Positions 6,246 through 12,336 are shown, counted from the stretch's first letter. The stretch is DNA of 12,442 nucleotides from Micromonosporaceae bacterium (GCA_019689695.1 JADGHA010000076.1:1-12442); one strand, 5' to 3'. Notes: a model not told the origin generated them from the sequence alone. A program made the numbers and translations.

Positions 6246-7217
6246 CTACTGCGCGCTCAACGCGTCCCGGTGCAACAGGCCCGCGGGCACGCCGTCGTCG
6301 TCCACCACGATGACCCGGTCGACGCCCGCGGTGAGCATCGCCGCCAGCGCATCGTAGAGCGAGGCCTTCCGTGGTACCGCGGGGAAGCCATCCTCCACAT
6401 CGGACAGCGGACGCAGCATGTGGTCGCTGATCGCGGTGACCGCGAGTCGGCGGATGCCGCGGTCGGCGCCGACGAACTCCTGGACGAATCCGGACGCGGG
6501 GTCGCCGAGCAGTTCGGCCGGCGGGGCGAACTGCTCCAGCGTCCCACCCTCGGAAAGGACGGCGATCCGGTCGCCCAGCCGGACCGCCTCGTCCAGGTCG
6601 TGGGTGACCAGCACGATGGTCTTGCGGACGTTCTGCTGCAGGCGCAGGAACTCTTCCTGCAGGCGGGACCGGACGATCGGGTCCACCGCGGAGAACGGCT
6701 CGTCCATCAGCAGCACGACCGGGTCCGCGGCGAGCGCTCGGGCCACGCCCACGCGCTGGCGCTGCCCGCCGGACAGCTCCCCGGGGTACCTGCGGCCGAA
6801 CCGTGCCGGGTCGAGGCCGACCAGGTCGAGCAGTTCGTCGGCGCGTGCGGCGACGCGACGGCGGGGCCAGCCGAGCAGCCGGGGTACGGTGCCCACGTTG
6901 GCCCGTACCGTCTGATGCGGGAACAGGCCGACGTTCTGGATGACGTAGCCGATCCGGCGGCGCAGGGCGACCGGGCTGACCGTCGTGATGTCCTCACCGT
7001 CGAGCAGGATCCGTCCGGCGGTCGGTTCGATCAGCCGGTTGATCATCCGCAGCACGGTGGACTTGCCGCAGCCGGACGGTCCGATGAGGACGGCCAACTC
7101 GCCGGCGCGCACCGTCAGGTCCAGGCCGGCCACCGCCACCGTGCCGTCCGGGTACTGCTTGCGGACGCCGGCGAGAACGATGGAGGCGGCTTGGGGGGTG
7201 TCGGGAGTACCGTCCAC
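6246..7217 (-). CDS. Osmoprotectant (quaternary amine) ABC transporter ATPase with one CBS-like domain
   Basis: Energises uptake of a compatible solute such as glycine betaine or choline together with the two divergent permeases. The 323-aa protein has Walker A GPSGCGKST at 46-54, Q-loop Gln94 in IQNVGLFPH, signature LSGGQRQR at 148-155, Walker B VVLLMDEP at 167-174, SAVD D-loop and the H-loop His206 in VTHD. About 273-317 forms a single CBS-type motif (DRVIVVDDDGVPAGLLHRDAL). Relatives such as OpuCA and OpuAA usually carry two CBS units and are longer, so ionic-strength or nucleotide sensing may be reduced. The start is a GTG with AGGAAGGA 5 nt upstream, inside the divergent permease gene. 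No other start precedes the nucleotide-binding domain. Confidence 0.88.
   Translation of the reverse strand: MDGTPDTPQAASIVLAGVRKQYPDGTVAVAGLDLTVRAGELAVLIGPSGCGKSTVLRMINRLIEPTAGRILLDGEDITTVSPVALRRRIGYVIQNVGLFPHQTVRANVGTVPRLLGWPRRRVAARADELLDLVGLDPARFGRRYPGELSGGQRQRVGVARALAADPVVLLMDEPFSAVDPIVRSRLQEEFLRLQQNVRKTIVLVTHDLDEAVRLGDRIAVLSEGGTLEQFAPPAELLGDPASGFVQEFVGADRGIRRLAVTAISDHMLRPLSDVEDGFPAVPRKASLYDALAAMLTAGVDRVIVVDDDGVPAGLLHRDALSAQ
7208..7213 (+). promoter_or_regulatory. -10 element TACCGT of a probable leaderless permease promoter
   Basis: TACCGT lies 6 nt before the permease ATG at 7220, the same hexamer and spacing as before folP. It sits inside the first codons of the divergent ATPase gene (GTG at 7217), so the two 5' ends must overlap. 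Confidence 0.5.
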
Positions 7218-7219
7218 TC

Positions 7220-7909
7220 ATGTCCTTCCTGGCCGTGACCTACCTCGTTGAGGACCCGCCGGGCAACCCGTGGTTCTCCTGGCGGTACGTACGGGACAAC
7301 GCCGGCCAGATCGAGGAGGCGCTGCGCGAGCACGTTGGCCTGACGGTCTCGGCGGTCGTCATCGCCGCGGCCATCGCGCTCCCCCTCGCGGTCCTTGCTC
7401 ACCGCGTCCGGTGGCTGTCCGGTCCGATCCTCGCACTCTCCGGTGTCCTCTACACAATCCCGTCGCTGGCGCTGTTCGCGTTCCTCGCCCCGTTCATGGG
7501 AGTCAGCGCCTCGACGGTCCGCGTCGGCCTGGTGCTCTACGCGTTGCTCGTCATCGTCCGGAATGCTTTGACTGGTTTGCGCCAGGTGTCGAGCGACGCA
7601 CTCGACGCCGCGCACGGCATGGGGTACGGATCGCTGGGGCGGCTGCTGCGCATCGAGCTCCCGCTCGCGCTGCCCAGCATCGTCACCGGGCTGCGGCTGG
7701 CCACGGTCTCCACGGTGGCGCTCACCACGGTCGGGGTGGTGGCCGGGCACGGCGGGCTCGGCCAGCTCATCCTCGGCGGCTTCCGGAACAACTACTACAA
7801 GGCGGAGATCTTCACCGGCGCCGTCCTCTGCGTGGCCCTGGCGCTCGTGCTCGACCTGCTGCTGGCCGGCGCCGGCCGGCTGGCGACACCGTGGAGCCGG
7901 CGGCGATGA
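7220..7909 (+). CDS. Osmoprotectant ABC transporter permease 1 (ProW/OpuCB-like)
   Basis: A 229-aa inner-membrane permease of the BPD_transp_1 family. After a short amphipathic N-terminus come about five or six hydrophobic segments between residues 40 and 220. The cytoplasmic EAA-type loop that docks on the ATPase reads DAAHGMGYGSLGRLLRIELPLALPSI (given here as family-typical 'A..MG.....l.rieLPlAlP', around 128-152). A YTIPSLALFAFL segment and a VVAGHGGLGQLI segment match ProW/OpuBB-type permeases. It overlaps permease 2 by 4 nt (ATGA). The start has no close ribosome-binding site but has TACCGT 6 nt upstream. A GTG at 7235 is an alternative start but less likely. Confidence 0.88.
   Translation: MSFLAVTYLVEDPPGNPWFSWRYVRDNAGQIEEALREHVGLTVSAVVIAAAIALPLAVLAHRVRWLSGPILALSGVLYTIPSLALFAFLAPFMGVSASTVRVGLVLYALLVIVRNALTGLRQVSSDALDAAHGMGYGSLGRLLRIELPLALPSIVTGLRLATVSTVALTTVGVVAGHGGLGQLILGGFRNNYYKAEIFTGAVLCVALALVLDLLLAGAGRLATPWSRRR
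7223..7230 (-). promoter_or_regulatory. Ribosome-binding site of the ATPase gene, inside the divergent permease gene
   Basis: On the minus strand AGGAAGGA lies 5 nt before the GTG at 7217. It fixes the ATPase start and shows that the ATPase mRNA leader must be antisense to the beginning of the permease coding sequence. Confidence 0.65.
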
Positions 7910-8649
7910 GCGCCATCCACGACGCGTACATCTGGCTCAACGACCCGCTGAACTGGACGAACCCGGGCGGCATCCTGGACCAGCTGCGGACCCACCTGCG
8001 CCTGTCCGCACTCGCGGTCGGCGCGGCCTGCCTGGTCGCCTGGCCGGTCGGGATCGGGCTCGGCCACCGCGGCCGCGGCGGGGGGCTCGTCGTGGTGGTG
8101 TCGAACATCTCGCTCGCCGTGCCCACGCTCGCACTGCTGACCATCCTGCCGTTGACGTTCCTCGGCTTCGGTGACGCGGCGGTGGTGCTGGCCATCGCCG
8201 TCTTCGCCGTGCCGCCGCTGCTGGCGAACGCGTACACGGGGGTGCGTGAGGTGGATCCGGAGGTGCGGGACGCGGCCCGCGGGATGGGGCTGTCCGGGTG
8301 GCAGGTGCTCACCAGGGTCGAGCTGCCGCTCGCGGTGCCCTATCTGGCCGCCGGATTCCGGACGGCCGCCGTGCAGTCGGTGGCGACCGTCACGCTGGCC
8401 GCGCTGATCGGCGCGGGTGGCCTGGGTGCCTTCGTGACCGAGGGGTTCGGCCGGCAGGACATGGGCGAGGTGCTCGCCGGCGGGCTGCTCACCGCGCTGC
8501 TCTGCCTGCTGGTCGAGGCGGTGCTCGCCGCGGCCCAGCGGCTGGCGACCCCCCGTGCGCTGCGCACCCGCCGCCGGTGGGCGCTGCGCCCGCATGTCCG
8601 TTCCCTCAGCCTGATGGACGTCCCCGAGACCGGCCAGGCCGCCGATTAG
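7906..8649 (+). CDS. Osmoprotectant ABC transporter permease 2 (ProW/OpuCD-like)
   Basis: A 247-aa paralogue of the preceding permease, also BPD_transp_1, that forms the heterodimeric channel with it. The N-terminal 20 residues (YIWLNDPLNWTNPGG) are aromatic and extracytoplasmic or interfacial. About five hydrophobic segments follow, with the EAA loop at about 125-150 (DAARGMGLSGWQVL, then ELPLAVPYLAAG) and a conserved LIGAGGLGAFVTEGF stretch. The C-terminal ~35 residues are Arg-rich and cytoplasmic. The ATG overlaps the stop of permease 1, indicating coupled translation. There is a 160-nt gap before the binding-protein gene, unlike the tight coupling of the permeases. Confidence 0.88.
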   Translation: MSAIHDAYIWLNDPLNWTNPGGILDQLRTHLRLSALAVGAACLVAWPVGIGLGHRGRGGGLVVVVSNISLAVPTLALLTILPLTFLGFGDAAVVLAIAVFAVPPLLANAYTGVREVDPEVRDAARGMGLSGWQVLTRVELPLAVPYLAAGFRTAAVQSVATVTLAALIGAGGLGAFVTEGFGRQDMGEVLAGGLLTALLCLLVEAVLAAAQRLATPRALRTRRRWALRPHVRSLSLMDVPETGQAAD

Positions 8650-8716
8650 GTCACGGTTTCTTGTCGTACCCGGCCGCTACGGTTGCGCCCAGTGCGGGCA
8701 CCGCGTTGGCTGGAGA

Positions 8717-8745
8717 TTGACGCGGGCGGCCAGAGAGGATTGGCT
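8717..8745 (+). promoter_or_regulatory. Weak candidate promoter for the binding-protein gene
   Basis: TTGACG (8717-8722) is a good -35 hexamer. At 17-nt spacing it faces TTGGCT (8740-8745), a poor -10. A separate TACGGT at 8678-8683 also fits TANNNT. An extra promoter here would let the binding protein be made in excess of the permeases, as is usual for such transporters. Read-through from the permeases is equally possible. Confidence 0.25.
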
Positions 8746-8763
8746 AGCTGCCCGCCGGACACG

Positions 8764-8787
8764 CGGCCGGGCCGCCCGGGCCGGCCG
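8764..8787 (+). other. GC-rich hairpin in the leader of the binding-protein gene
   Basis: CGGCCGG (8764-8770) pairs with CCGGCCG (8781-8787), with two further C-G pairs possible inside. It ends 22 nt before the ATG at 8810, just upstream of the AAGGCGGAG ribosome-binding region. Chance is possible in such GC-rich sequence. It could protect the downstream message or attenuate read-through. Confidence 0.3.
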
Positions 8788-8809
8788 GGACACAGAAGGC
8801 GGAGCGCTC

Positions 8810-9808
8810 ATGCGTAGAGAACGACTGGCCGTGGCTGCGGTGGCCACCGCCACACTGCTCGCGGTAGCCGGCTGCGGAGAGTCGGGGTCGTCGGGCACCC
8901 AACGGCCCGCGGCGGCGGCCAGCGGCGCCGGGTGCGCACCGGTCGCCGGCGACGCCCTGGTCGTGCTCACCGACGACAAGCACCTGCAGACCGTGGACAA
9001 CGTGATTCCGGCGATCAACGCCAAGGTGTCCTCGCCGCAGCTGGTGGCGGCCCTGGACAAGGTCTCCGCGGCGCTGGACACGCCCAAGCTCATCGAGCTC
9101 AACAAGCAGATGGACGTCGACCGCAAGAGCCCCGCCGCGGCGGCGCAGGAGTTCGCCGACGCGGCCGGGCTGACCAGCGGCATCGCCAAGGGCCCGGGCG
9201 GCAAGATCAAGGTGGGCGCGGCGAACTTCACCGAGAACGAGCTGCTGGCCAACCTTTACGTGATCGCCCTGAAGGCCGCCGGGTTCGACGCGTCGACCAG
9301 CACCATCGGCAACCGGCAGCTCTACGAGCCGCAGCTGGAGCGCGGCGAGGTCCAGGTGATCCCGGAGTACGTCGGCTCGCTCACCGAGTTCCTCAACAAG
9401 AAGATCAACGGCGCGAACGCGGCGGCGAAGGCCTCCAGCGACCTTGACGCCACGGTCGCCGCGTTGCGGCAGCTGGGCGGCGAGCGCGGCCTGGCGTTCG
9501 GGCAGCCGTCGTCTGCGGCCGACCAGAACGCGTTCGCGGTGACCAAGGCGTTCGCCGAGAAGAATCAGGTGCAGACGATCTCCGACTTCGCGGCGAAGTG
9601 CTCCGGCTCCGCCACGGTGCTCGGTGGGCCGCCGGAGTGCCCGACGAACGTGTTCTGCCAGCCGGGTCTGGAGAAGACGTACGGGCTCAAGGTCGGCTCG
9701 TTCAAGTCGCTGGACGTCGCCGGACCGCTGACCAAGGACGCGCTCAGGCAGGGCACCATCTCGATGGGCCTGGTGCTGTCGTCGGACGGCTCGCTCGCGG
9801 CGAACTGA
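8810..9808 (+). CDS. Osmoprotectant-binding lipoprotein (OpuAC/OpuBC/ProX type), apparently circularly permuted
   Basis: Extracellular binding protein that captures a quaternary amine for the transporter. The ATG at 8810 follows AAGGCGGAG and opens a lipoprotein signal peptide with lipobox LAVAGC (Cys22). Residues 48-121 (VVLTDDKHLQTVDNVIPA; LNKQMDVD; AQEF) match what is normally the C-terminal segment of OpuBC/OpuCC/ProX proteins. A Gly-rich linker (about 122-132) follows. Then comes the normal N-terminal start KIKVGAANFTENELLANL (132-149) with YEPQLERGEVQVIPEYVG. The chain ends at SMGLVLSSDGSLAAN, exactly where the VVLTDD segment would usually continue. The length of 332 aa is normal, so this is a rearrangement, not an addition. 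Cys264, Cys277 and Cys283 may form a disulfide. Substrate identity is not certain. Confidence 0.88.
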   Translation: MRRERLAVAAVATATLLAVAGCGESGSSGTQRPAAAASGAGCAPVAGDALVVLTDDKHLQTVDNVIPAINAKVSSPQLVAALDKVSAALDTPKLIELNKQMDVDRKSPAAAAQEFADAAGLTSGIAKGPGGKIKVGAANFTENELLANLYVIALKAAGFDASTSTIGNRQLYEPQLERGEVQVIPEYVGSLTEFLNKKINGANAAAKASSDLDATVAALRQLGGERGLAFGQPSSAADQNAFAVTKAFAEKNQVQTISDFAAKCSGSATVLGGPPECPTNVFCQPGLEKTYGLKVGSFKSLDVAGPLTKDALRQGTISMGLVLSSDGSLAAN

Positions 9809-9827
9809 CCCCACCCCGCCCTTCCTC

Positions 9828-9902
9828 CGCGATCTTGCAGTTGTGTACCCCAGAATAACGGGACATGTCCGTTAAATCCGGGGGCACAACTGCAAGATCG
9901 CG
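9828..9902. repeat. 75-bp element with perfect 18-bp terminal inverted repeats, between convergent genes
   Basis: CGCGATCTTGCAGTTGTG (9828-9845) and its exact reverse complement (9885-9902) bracket a 39-nt centre. The centre contains CCC/GGG pairing next to the arms and a perfect 10-bp palindrome GGACATGTCC (9861-9870) at its middle. It begins 20 nt after the binding-protein stop and ends on the base before the nuoD stop codon. It can serve as a terminator for both genes. The near-cruciform design and AT-rich core also fit a dispersed REP/MITE-like repeat. No target-site duplication is visible. Confidence 0.75.
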
Positions 9903-11087
9903 TTACTTGTCGATGTCTCCGACCACGAAGAACATCGAGCCGAGGATCGCGATCAGGTCGGGCACCAGGCAGCCGGGAATCAGCTTGGTCAGCGCCTGCA
10001 CGTTCGCGTACGACGCGGTGCGCAGCTTCATCCGCCACGGCGTCTTCTCGCCCCGGGACACCAGGTAGTACCCGTTGACGCCGAGTGGGTTCTCGGTCCA
10101 GGCGTACGTGTGCCCCTCCGGCGCCTTGACCACCTTCGGCAGCCGTACGTTGACCGGTCCTTGGATCCGGTCGACCCGGTCCAGACAGGCCGAGGCGAGG
10201 TCGAGCGAGACGTACACCTGGTCCAGCAGCACCTCGAAGCGCGAGTGGCAGTCGCCCGCGGTACGGGTCACCACCGGCACGTCCAGCTCGCCGTAGGCCA
10301 GGTAGGGCTCGTCACGGCGCAGGTCGAAGTCGAGCCCGCTGGCCCGGGCCACCGGCCCCGACGCGCCGTACGCAGCGGCGTCCTCCGCGGACAGCACGCC
10401 GACGCCGACGGTGCGGGCCAGGAAGATCTCGTTGCGCCGGATCAGGTTGTCCAAGTTGGGCAGCCGGCGGCGTACCTCGTCGATCGCCGCCCGGGCCCGG
10501 CGGGTCCACCCGGCCGGGACCTCCTCCTTGAGGCCGCCGACCCGGTTGAACATGTAGTGCATCCGGCCGCCGGAGACCTCCTCCATCACCGCCTGCAGCG
10601 TCTCGCGCTCGCGGAACGCGTAGAAGACCGGCGTGATCGCCCCGATCTCCAGCGGGTACGAGCCGAGGAACATCAGGTGGTTGAGTACCCGGTTCAGCTC
10701 GGCGAGCGCGGTGCGCAGCCACACCGCCCGCTCCGGCACCTCCAGGCCCATCAGGCGCTCCACCGCGAGCACCACGCCCAGCTCGTTGGAGAAGGCGGAG
10801 AGCCAGTCGTGCCGGTTGGCCAGCACGATGATCTGCCGGTAGTCGCGTACCTCGAACAGCTTCTCCGCGCCCCGGTGCATGTAGCCCACGATCGGCTCGC
10901 AGGAGACCACCCGTTCGCCGTCCAGCACCAGCTTGAGCCGGAGCACGCCATGCGTGGACGGATGCTGCGGCCCGATGTTGAGCACCATGTCGGCGCCGAG
11001 CTGCTGCCCGTCGCCCGCGCCGGGAGCGAGCCCGGCCCCGGTCCCGACGGTGACCTCGCGCAGGGAGTCCGCGGTCATGTCCTGCAT
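9903..11087 (-). CDS. nuoD: Orphan NADH-quinone oxidoreductase subunit D paralogue (NuoD-like)
   Basis: A 394-aa homologue of the 49-kDa/NDUFS2/Nqo4 subunit that, with NuoB, forms the quinone site of complex I. It has the family's GPQHPSTHGVLRL (39-51), GYMHRGAEKLFE (68-79), ELNRVLNHLMFLG, GAITPVFYAFRERE and the C-terminal GDIDK end. The quinone-site histidine is kept (His46, bovine His59). Arg72 matches bovine Arg85 and Arg92 matches Arg105. The quinone-site tyrosine (bovine Tyr108) is Trp95, in NRHDW instead of the usual DR(L/M)DY. No other nuo gene is present, so this is probably a second copy outside the main operon. Upstream and co-directional is a MidA/NDUFAF7-type methyltransferase. 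The start at 11087 is likely, with Met4 an alternative. Confidence 0.92.
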   Translation of the reverse strand: MQDMTADSLREVTVGTGAGLAPGAGDGQQLGADMVLNIGPQHPSTHGVLRLKLVLDGERVVSCEPIVGYMHRGAEKLFEVRDYRQIIVLANRHDWLSAFSNELGVVLAVERLMGLEVPERAVWLRTALAELNRVLNHLMFLGSYPLEIGAITPVFYAFRERETLQAVMEEVSGGRMHYMFNRVGGLKEEVPAGWTRRARAAIDEVRRRLPNLDNLIRRNEIFLARTVGVGVLSAEDAAAYGASGPVARASGLDFDLRRDEPYLAYGELDVPVVTRTAGDCHSRFEVLLDQVYVSLDLASACLDRVDRIQGPVNVRLPKVVKAPEGHTYAWTENPLGVNGYYLVSRGEKTPWRMKLRTASYANVQALTKLIPGCLVPDLIAILGSMFFVVGDIDK

Positions 11088-11147
11088 GGTGCCACGCCTG
11101 GCCGCCGTTCAGTCCGCGCGTCTTTTGTGCCGATCATGAGCCAAGTA

Positions 11148-11153
11148 ACTATA
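11148..11153 (-). promoter_or_regulatory. Possible -10 element TATAGT of nuoD
   Basis: On the minus strand TATAGT (11153 to 11148) is the best -10 in the 91-nt gap before nuoD and would give a leader of about 55 nt. The hexamer about 17 nt upstream (ATCGCA) is a poor -35. It lies between two copies of an 8-bp inverted repeat (GATCATGA at 11132-11139, TCATGATC at 11179-11186). The second copy covers the methyltransferase stop codon. Confidence 0.4.
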
Positions 11154-11178
11154 GAACGGACGTTTCGCCCTGCGATGG

Positions 11179-12153
11179 TCATGATCCACGCAACGAAGCG
11201 GGGAAGACGGCTGTCTCGGGGCCGGGGAGGTTGCGGCCGTGGACGAGCCAGTAGTGGCCGCCCAGCCCGGCGGGGTCGGTCAGCTCCGCGGCAGCCGACG
11301 CGGTCGCCAGGGCCCGCACGTACCCGGCCGGGTCGGTCGACGCGAGCGCCAGTGGCGGCCGGGCACCGTCCACGCCGAGCGCTCGCAGCGCCTCCCGCTG
11401 CCGCACGAGTACGCCCGGCCCGAGTGAGTCCATCGCGACGTGCGCGGTGATGTCGCAGGAGCCGTCCGGCACCGGCGGCACCTGCCGGCCGCTGCGGAAC
11501 CCGGTCAGCGTCCCGTACGGCGGCCGCCCGGCCGCCAGATGGCCGTAGTCCACACACACCGCCAACCCACGCTCTACTGTGGATACTGCGGCAGCCCATG
11601 CCTCGTCGCGGGTCCGGCCGACCTCCGCCCGCATGCCGGGGGACGCCCCAGCCAGCGGCCACCAGCGGCCCAGCCATTCGGCGTCCTCACCCGCGACAGC
11701 CTCGCCCAGCGCCTCCTCGCCGCTGTCCGGGTCGACCTCCACGTACCGCACCACCCCGGACGGATCCACCTCGACCACGTCGAGCGGCACGTTGTCCAGC
11801 CATTCGGTGGCCAGCAGGACCCCGGTGAACCGGCTGGGCAGGGTGTCACGCCATTCGATCGACGCGGGCAGGTCGGCCGGGCGCGGCGCGAGCTCCACCG
11901 CGGTCAGCTGGAACCGTCCGGCCAGGCGCAGCGCCGCCAGCAGCTCGCCCCGGCCCGCCCCGACGTCCACAATGTGCAGTGGATCCGGGTGGCCCAGCGC
12001 CTCGTCCACCGCTGCGACCAGCCGACGCACCGCCGCGACGAACGCGGGTGAGGCGTGCACGCTGGTGCGGAAGTGCCCGGACGGGGCGTGCGACACGAAG
12101 AACCCGCCCTCGCCGTAGAGCGCGCGCCGCATCGCCTCCTGCCACCTGAGCAC
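11179..12153 (-). CDS. MidA/NDUFAF7-family SAM-dependent methyltransferase (COG1565-like)
   Basis: A 324-aa class I methyltransferase. The N-terminus follows the MidA pattern of a 'LY...GYY' start and a 'G.F.TS...S..F' block: ALYGEGGFFV at 11-20, GHFRTSVHASPAF at 26-38. SAM motif I is VDVGAGRGEL at 62-71, the acidic loop ending motif II is AVEL at 85-88, then ATEWLDNVPLDVVEV at 115-129 matches the family 'a.E..D..P....E' motif, and CVDYGH occurs later. The GTG start has GAAGGGTG about 7 nt upstream. Human NDUFAF7 dimethylates Arg85 of NDUFS2, and the next gene here encodes the NuoD homologue with the matching arginine. That pairing suggests NuoD is the substrate, which is inference. The protein is shorter than many MidA members (350-400 aa). 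Confidence 0.82.
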   Translation of the reverse strand: MLRWQEAMRRALYGEGGFFVSHAPSGHFRTSVHASPAFVAAVRRLVAAVDEALGHPDPLHIVDVGAGRGELLAALRLAGRFQLTAVELAPRPADLPASIEWRDTLPSRFTGVLLATEWLDNVPLDVVEVDPSGVVRYVEVDPDSGEEALGEAVAGEDAEWLGRWWPLAGASPGMRAEVGRTRDEAWAAAVSTVERGLAVCVDYGHLAAGRPPYGTLTGFRSGRQVPPVPDGSCDITAHVAMDSLGPGVLVRQREALRALGVDGARPPLALASTDPAGYVRALATASAAAELTDPAGLGGHYWLVHGRNLPGPETAVFPASLRGS

Positions 12154-12223
12154 CGTGGTTCACCCTTCGCCTGCCGGCCAGTGTCGTTCCGACCCTACGG
12201 GTCCACGGGGAGGCCGGGTCCGG

Positions 12224-12336
12224 TCCAGGCCGTGCGGGCGCTGCTCCCGTCCAGGCCGTGCGGGTGCCGCGCCGGTCTGGGCCCGGCGCGGTCTGGTCCA
12301 GGCCGTGCGGGGCCGGTCCGGTTCAGGCCGTGCGGG
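12224..12336. repeat. Four copies of a 15-bp direct repeat
   Basis: TCCAGGCCGTGCGGG occurs exactly at 12224-12238, 12250-12264 and 12297-12311, and with one change (TTCAGGCCGTGCGGG) at 12322-12336. Start-to-start distances are 26, 47 and 25 nt. Copies 3 and 4 share extra flanking sequence, as in a ~25-bp tandem unit. They fill the noncoding space between the methyltransferase start and the right-edge gene. Either a regulatory array or a slippage repeat is possible. Confidence 0.75.
12267..12291. other. 9-bp GC hairpin between repeat copies 2 and 3
   Basis: CCGCGCCGG (12267-12275) and CCGGCGCGG (12283-12291) form a perfect stem around a 7-nt loop. It accounts for the longer spacing between repeat copies 2 and 3. 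It may be a terminator or simply part of the repeat region. Confidence 0.45.

Noticed and set aside
6237..7238. 333-aa open frame on the plus strand
   Set aside because: It is antisense to the complete ABC ATPase, whose Walker motifs settle the coding strand.
8744..9814. 356-aa open frame on the minus strand
   Set aside because: It is antisense to the binding lipoprotein, which has a lipobox and family motifs.
10110..11450. 446-aa open frame on the plus strand
   Set aside because: It is antisense to nuoD and the methyltransferase, has no family-like motif, and is rich in Arg, His and Val, as expected of a shadow frame in GC-rich coding DNA.
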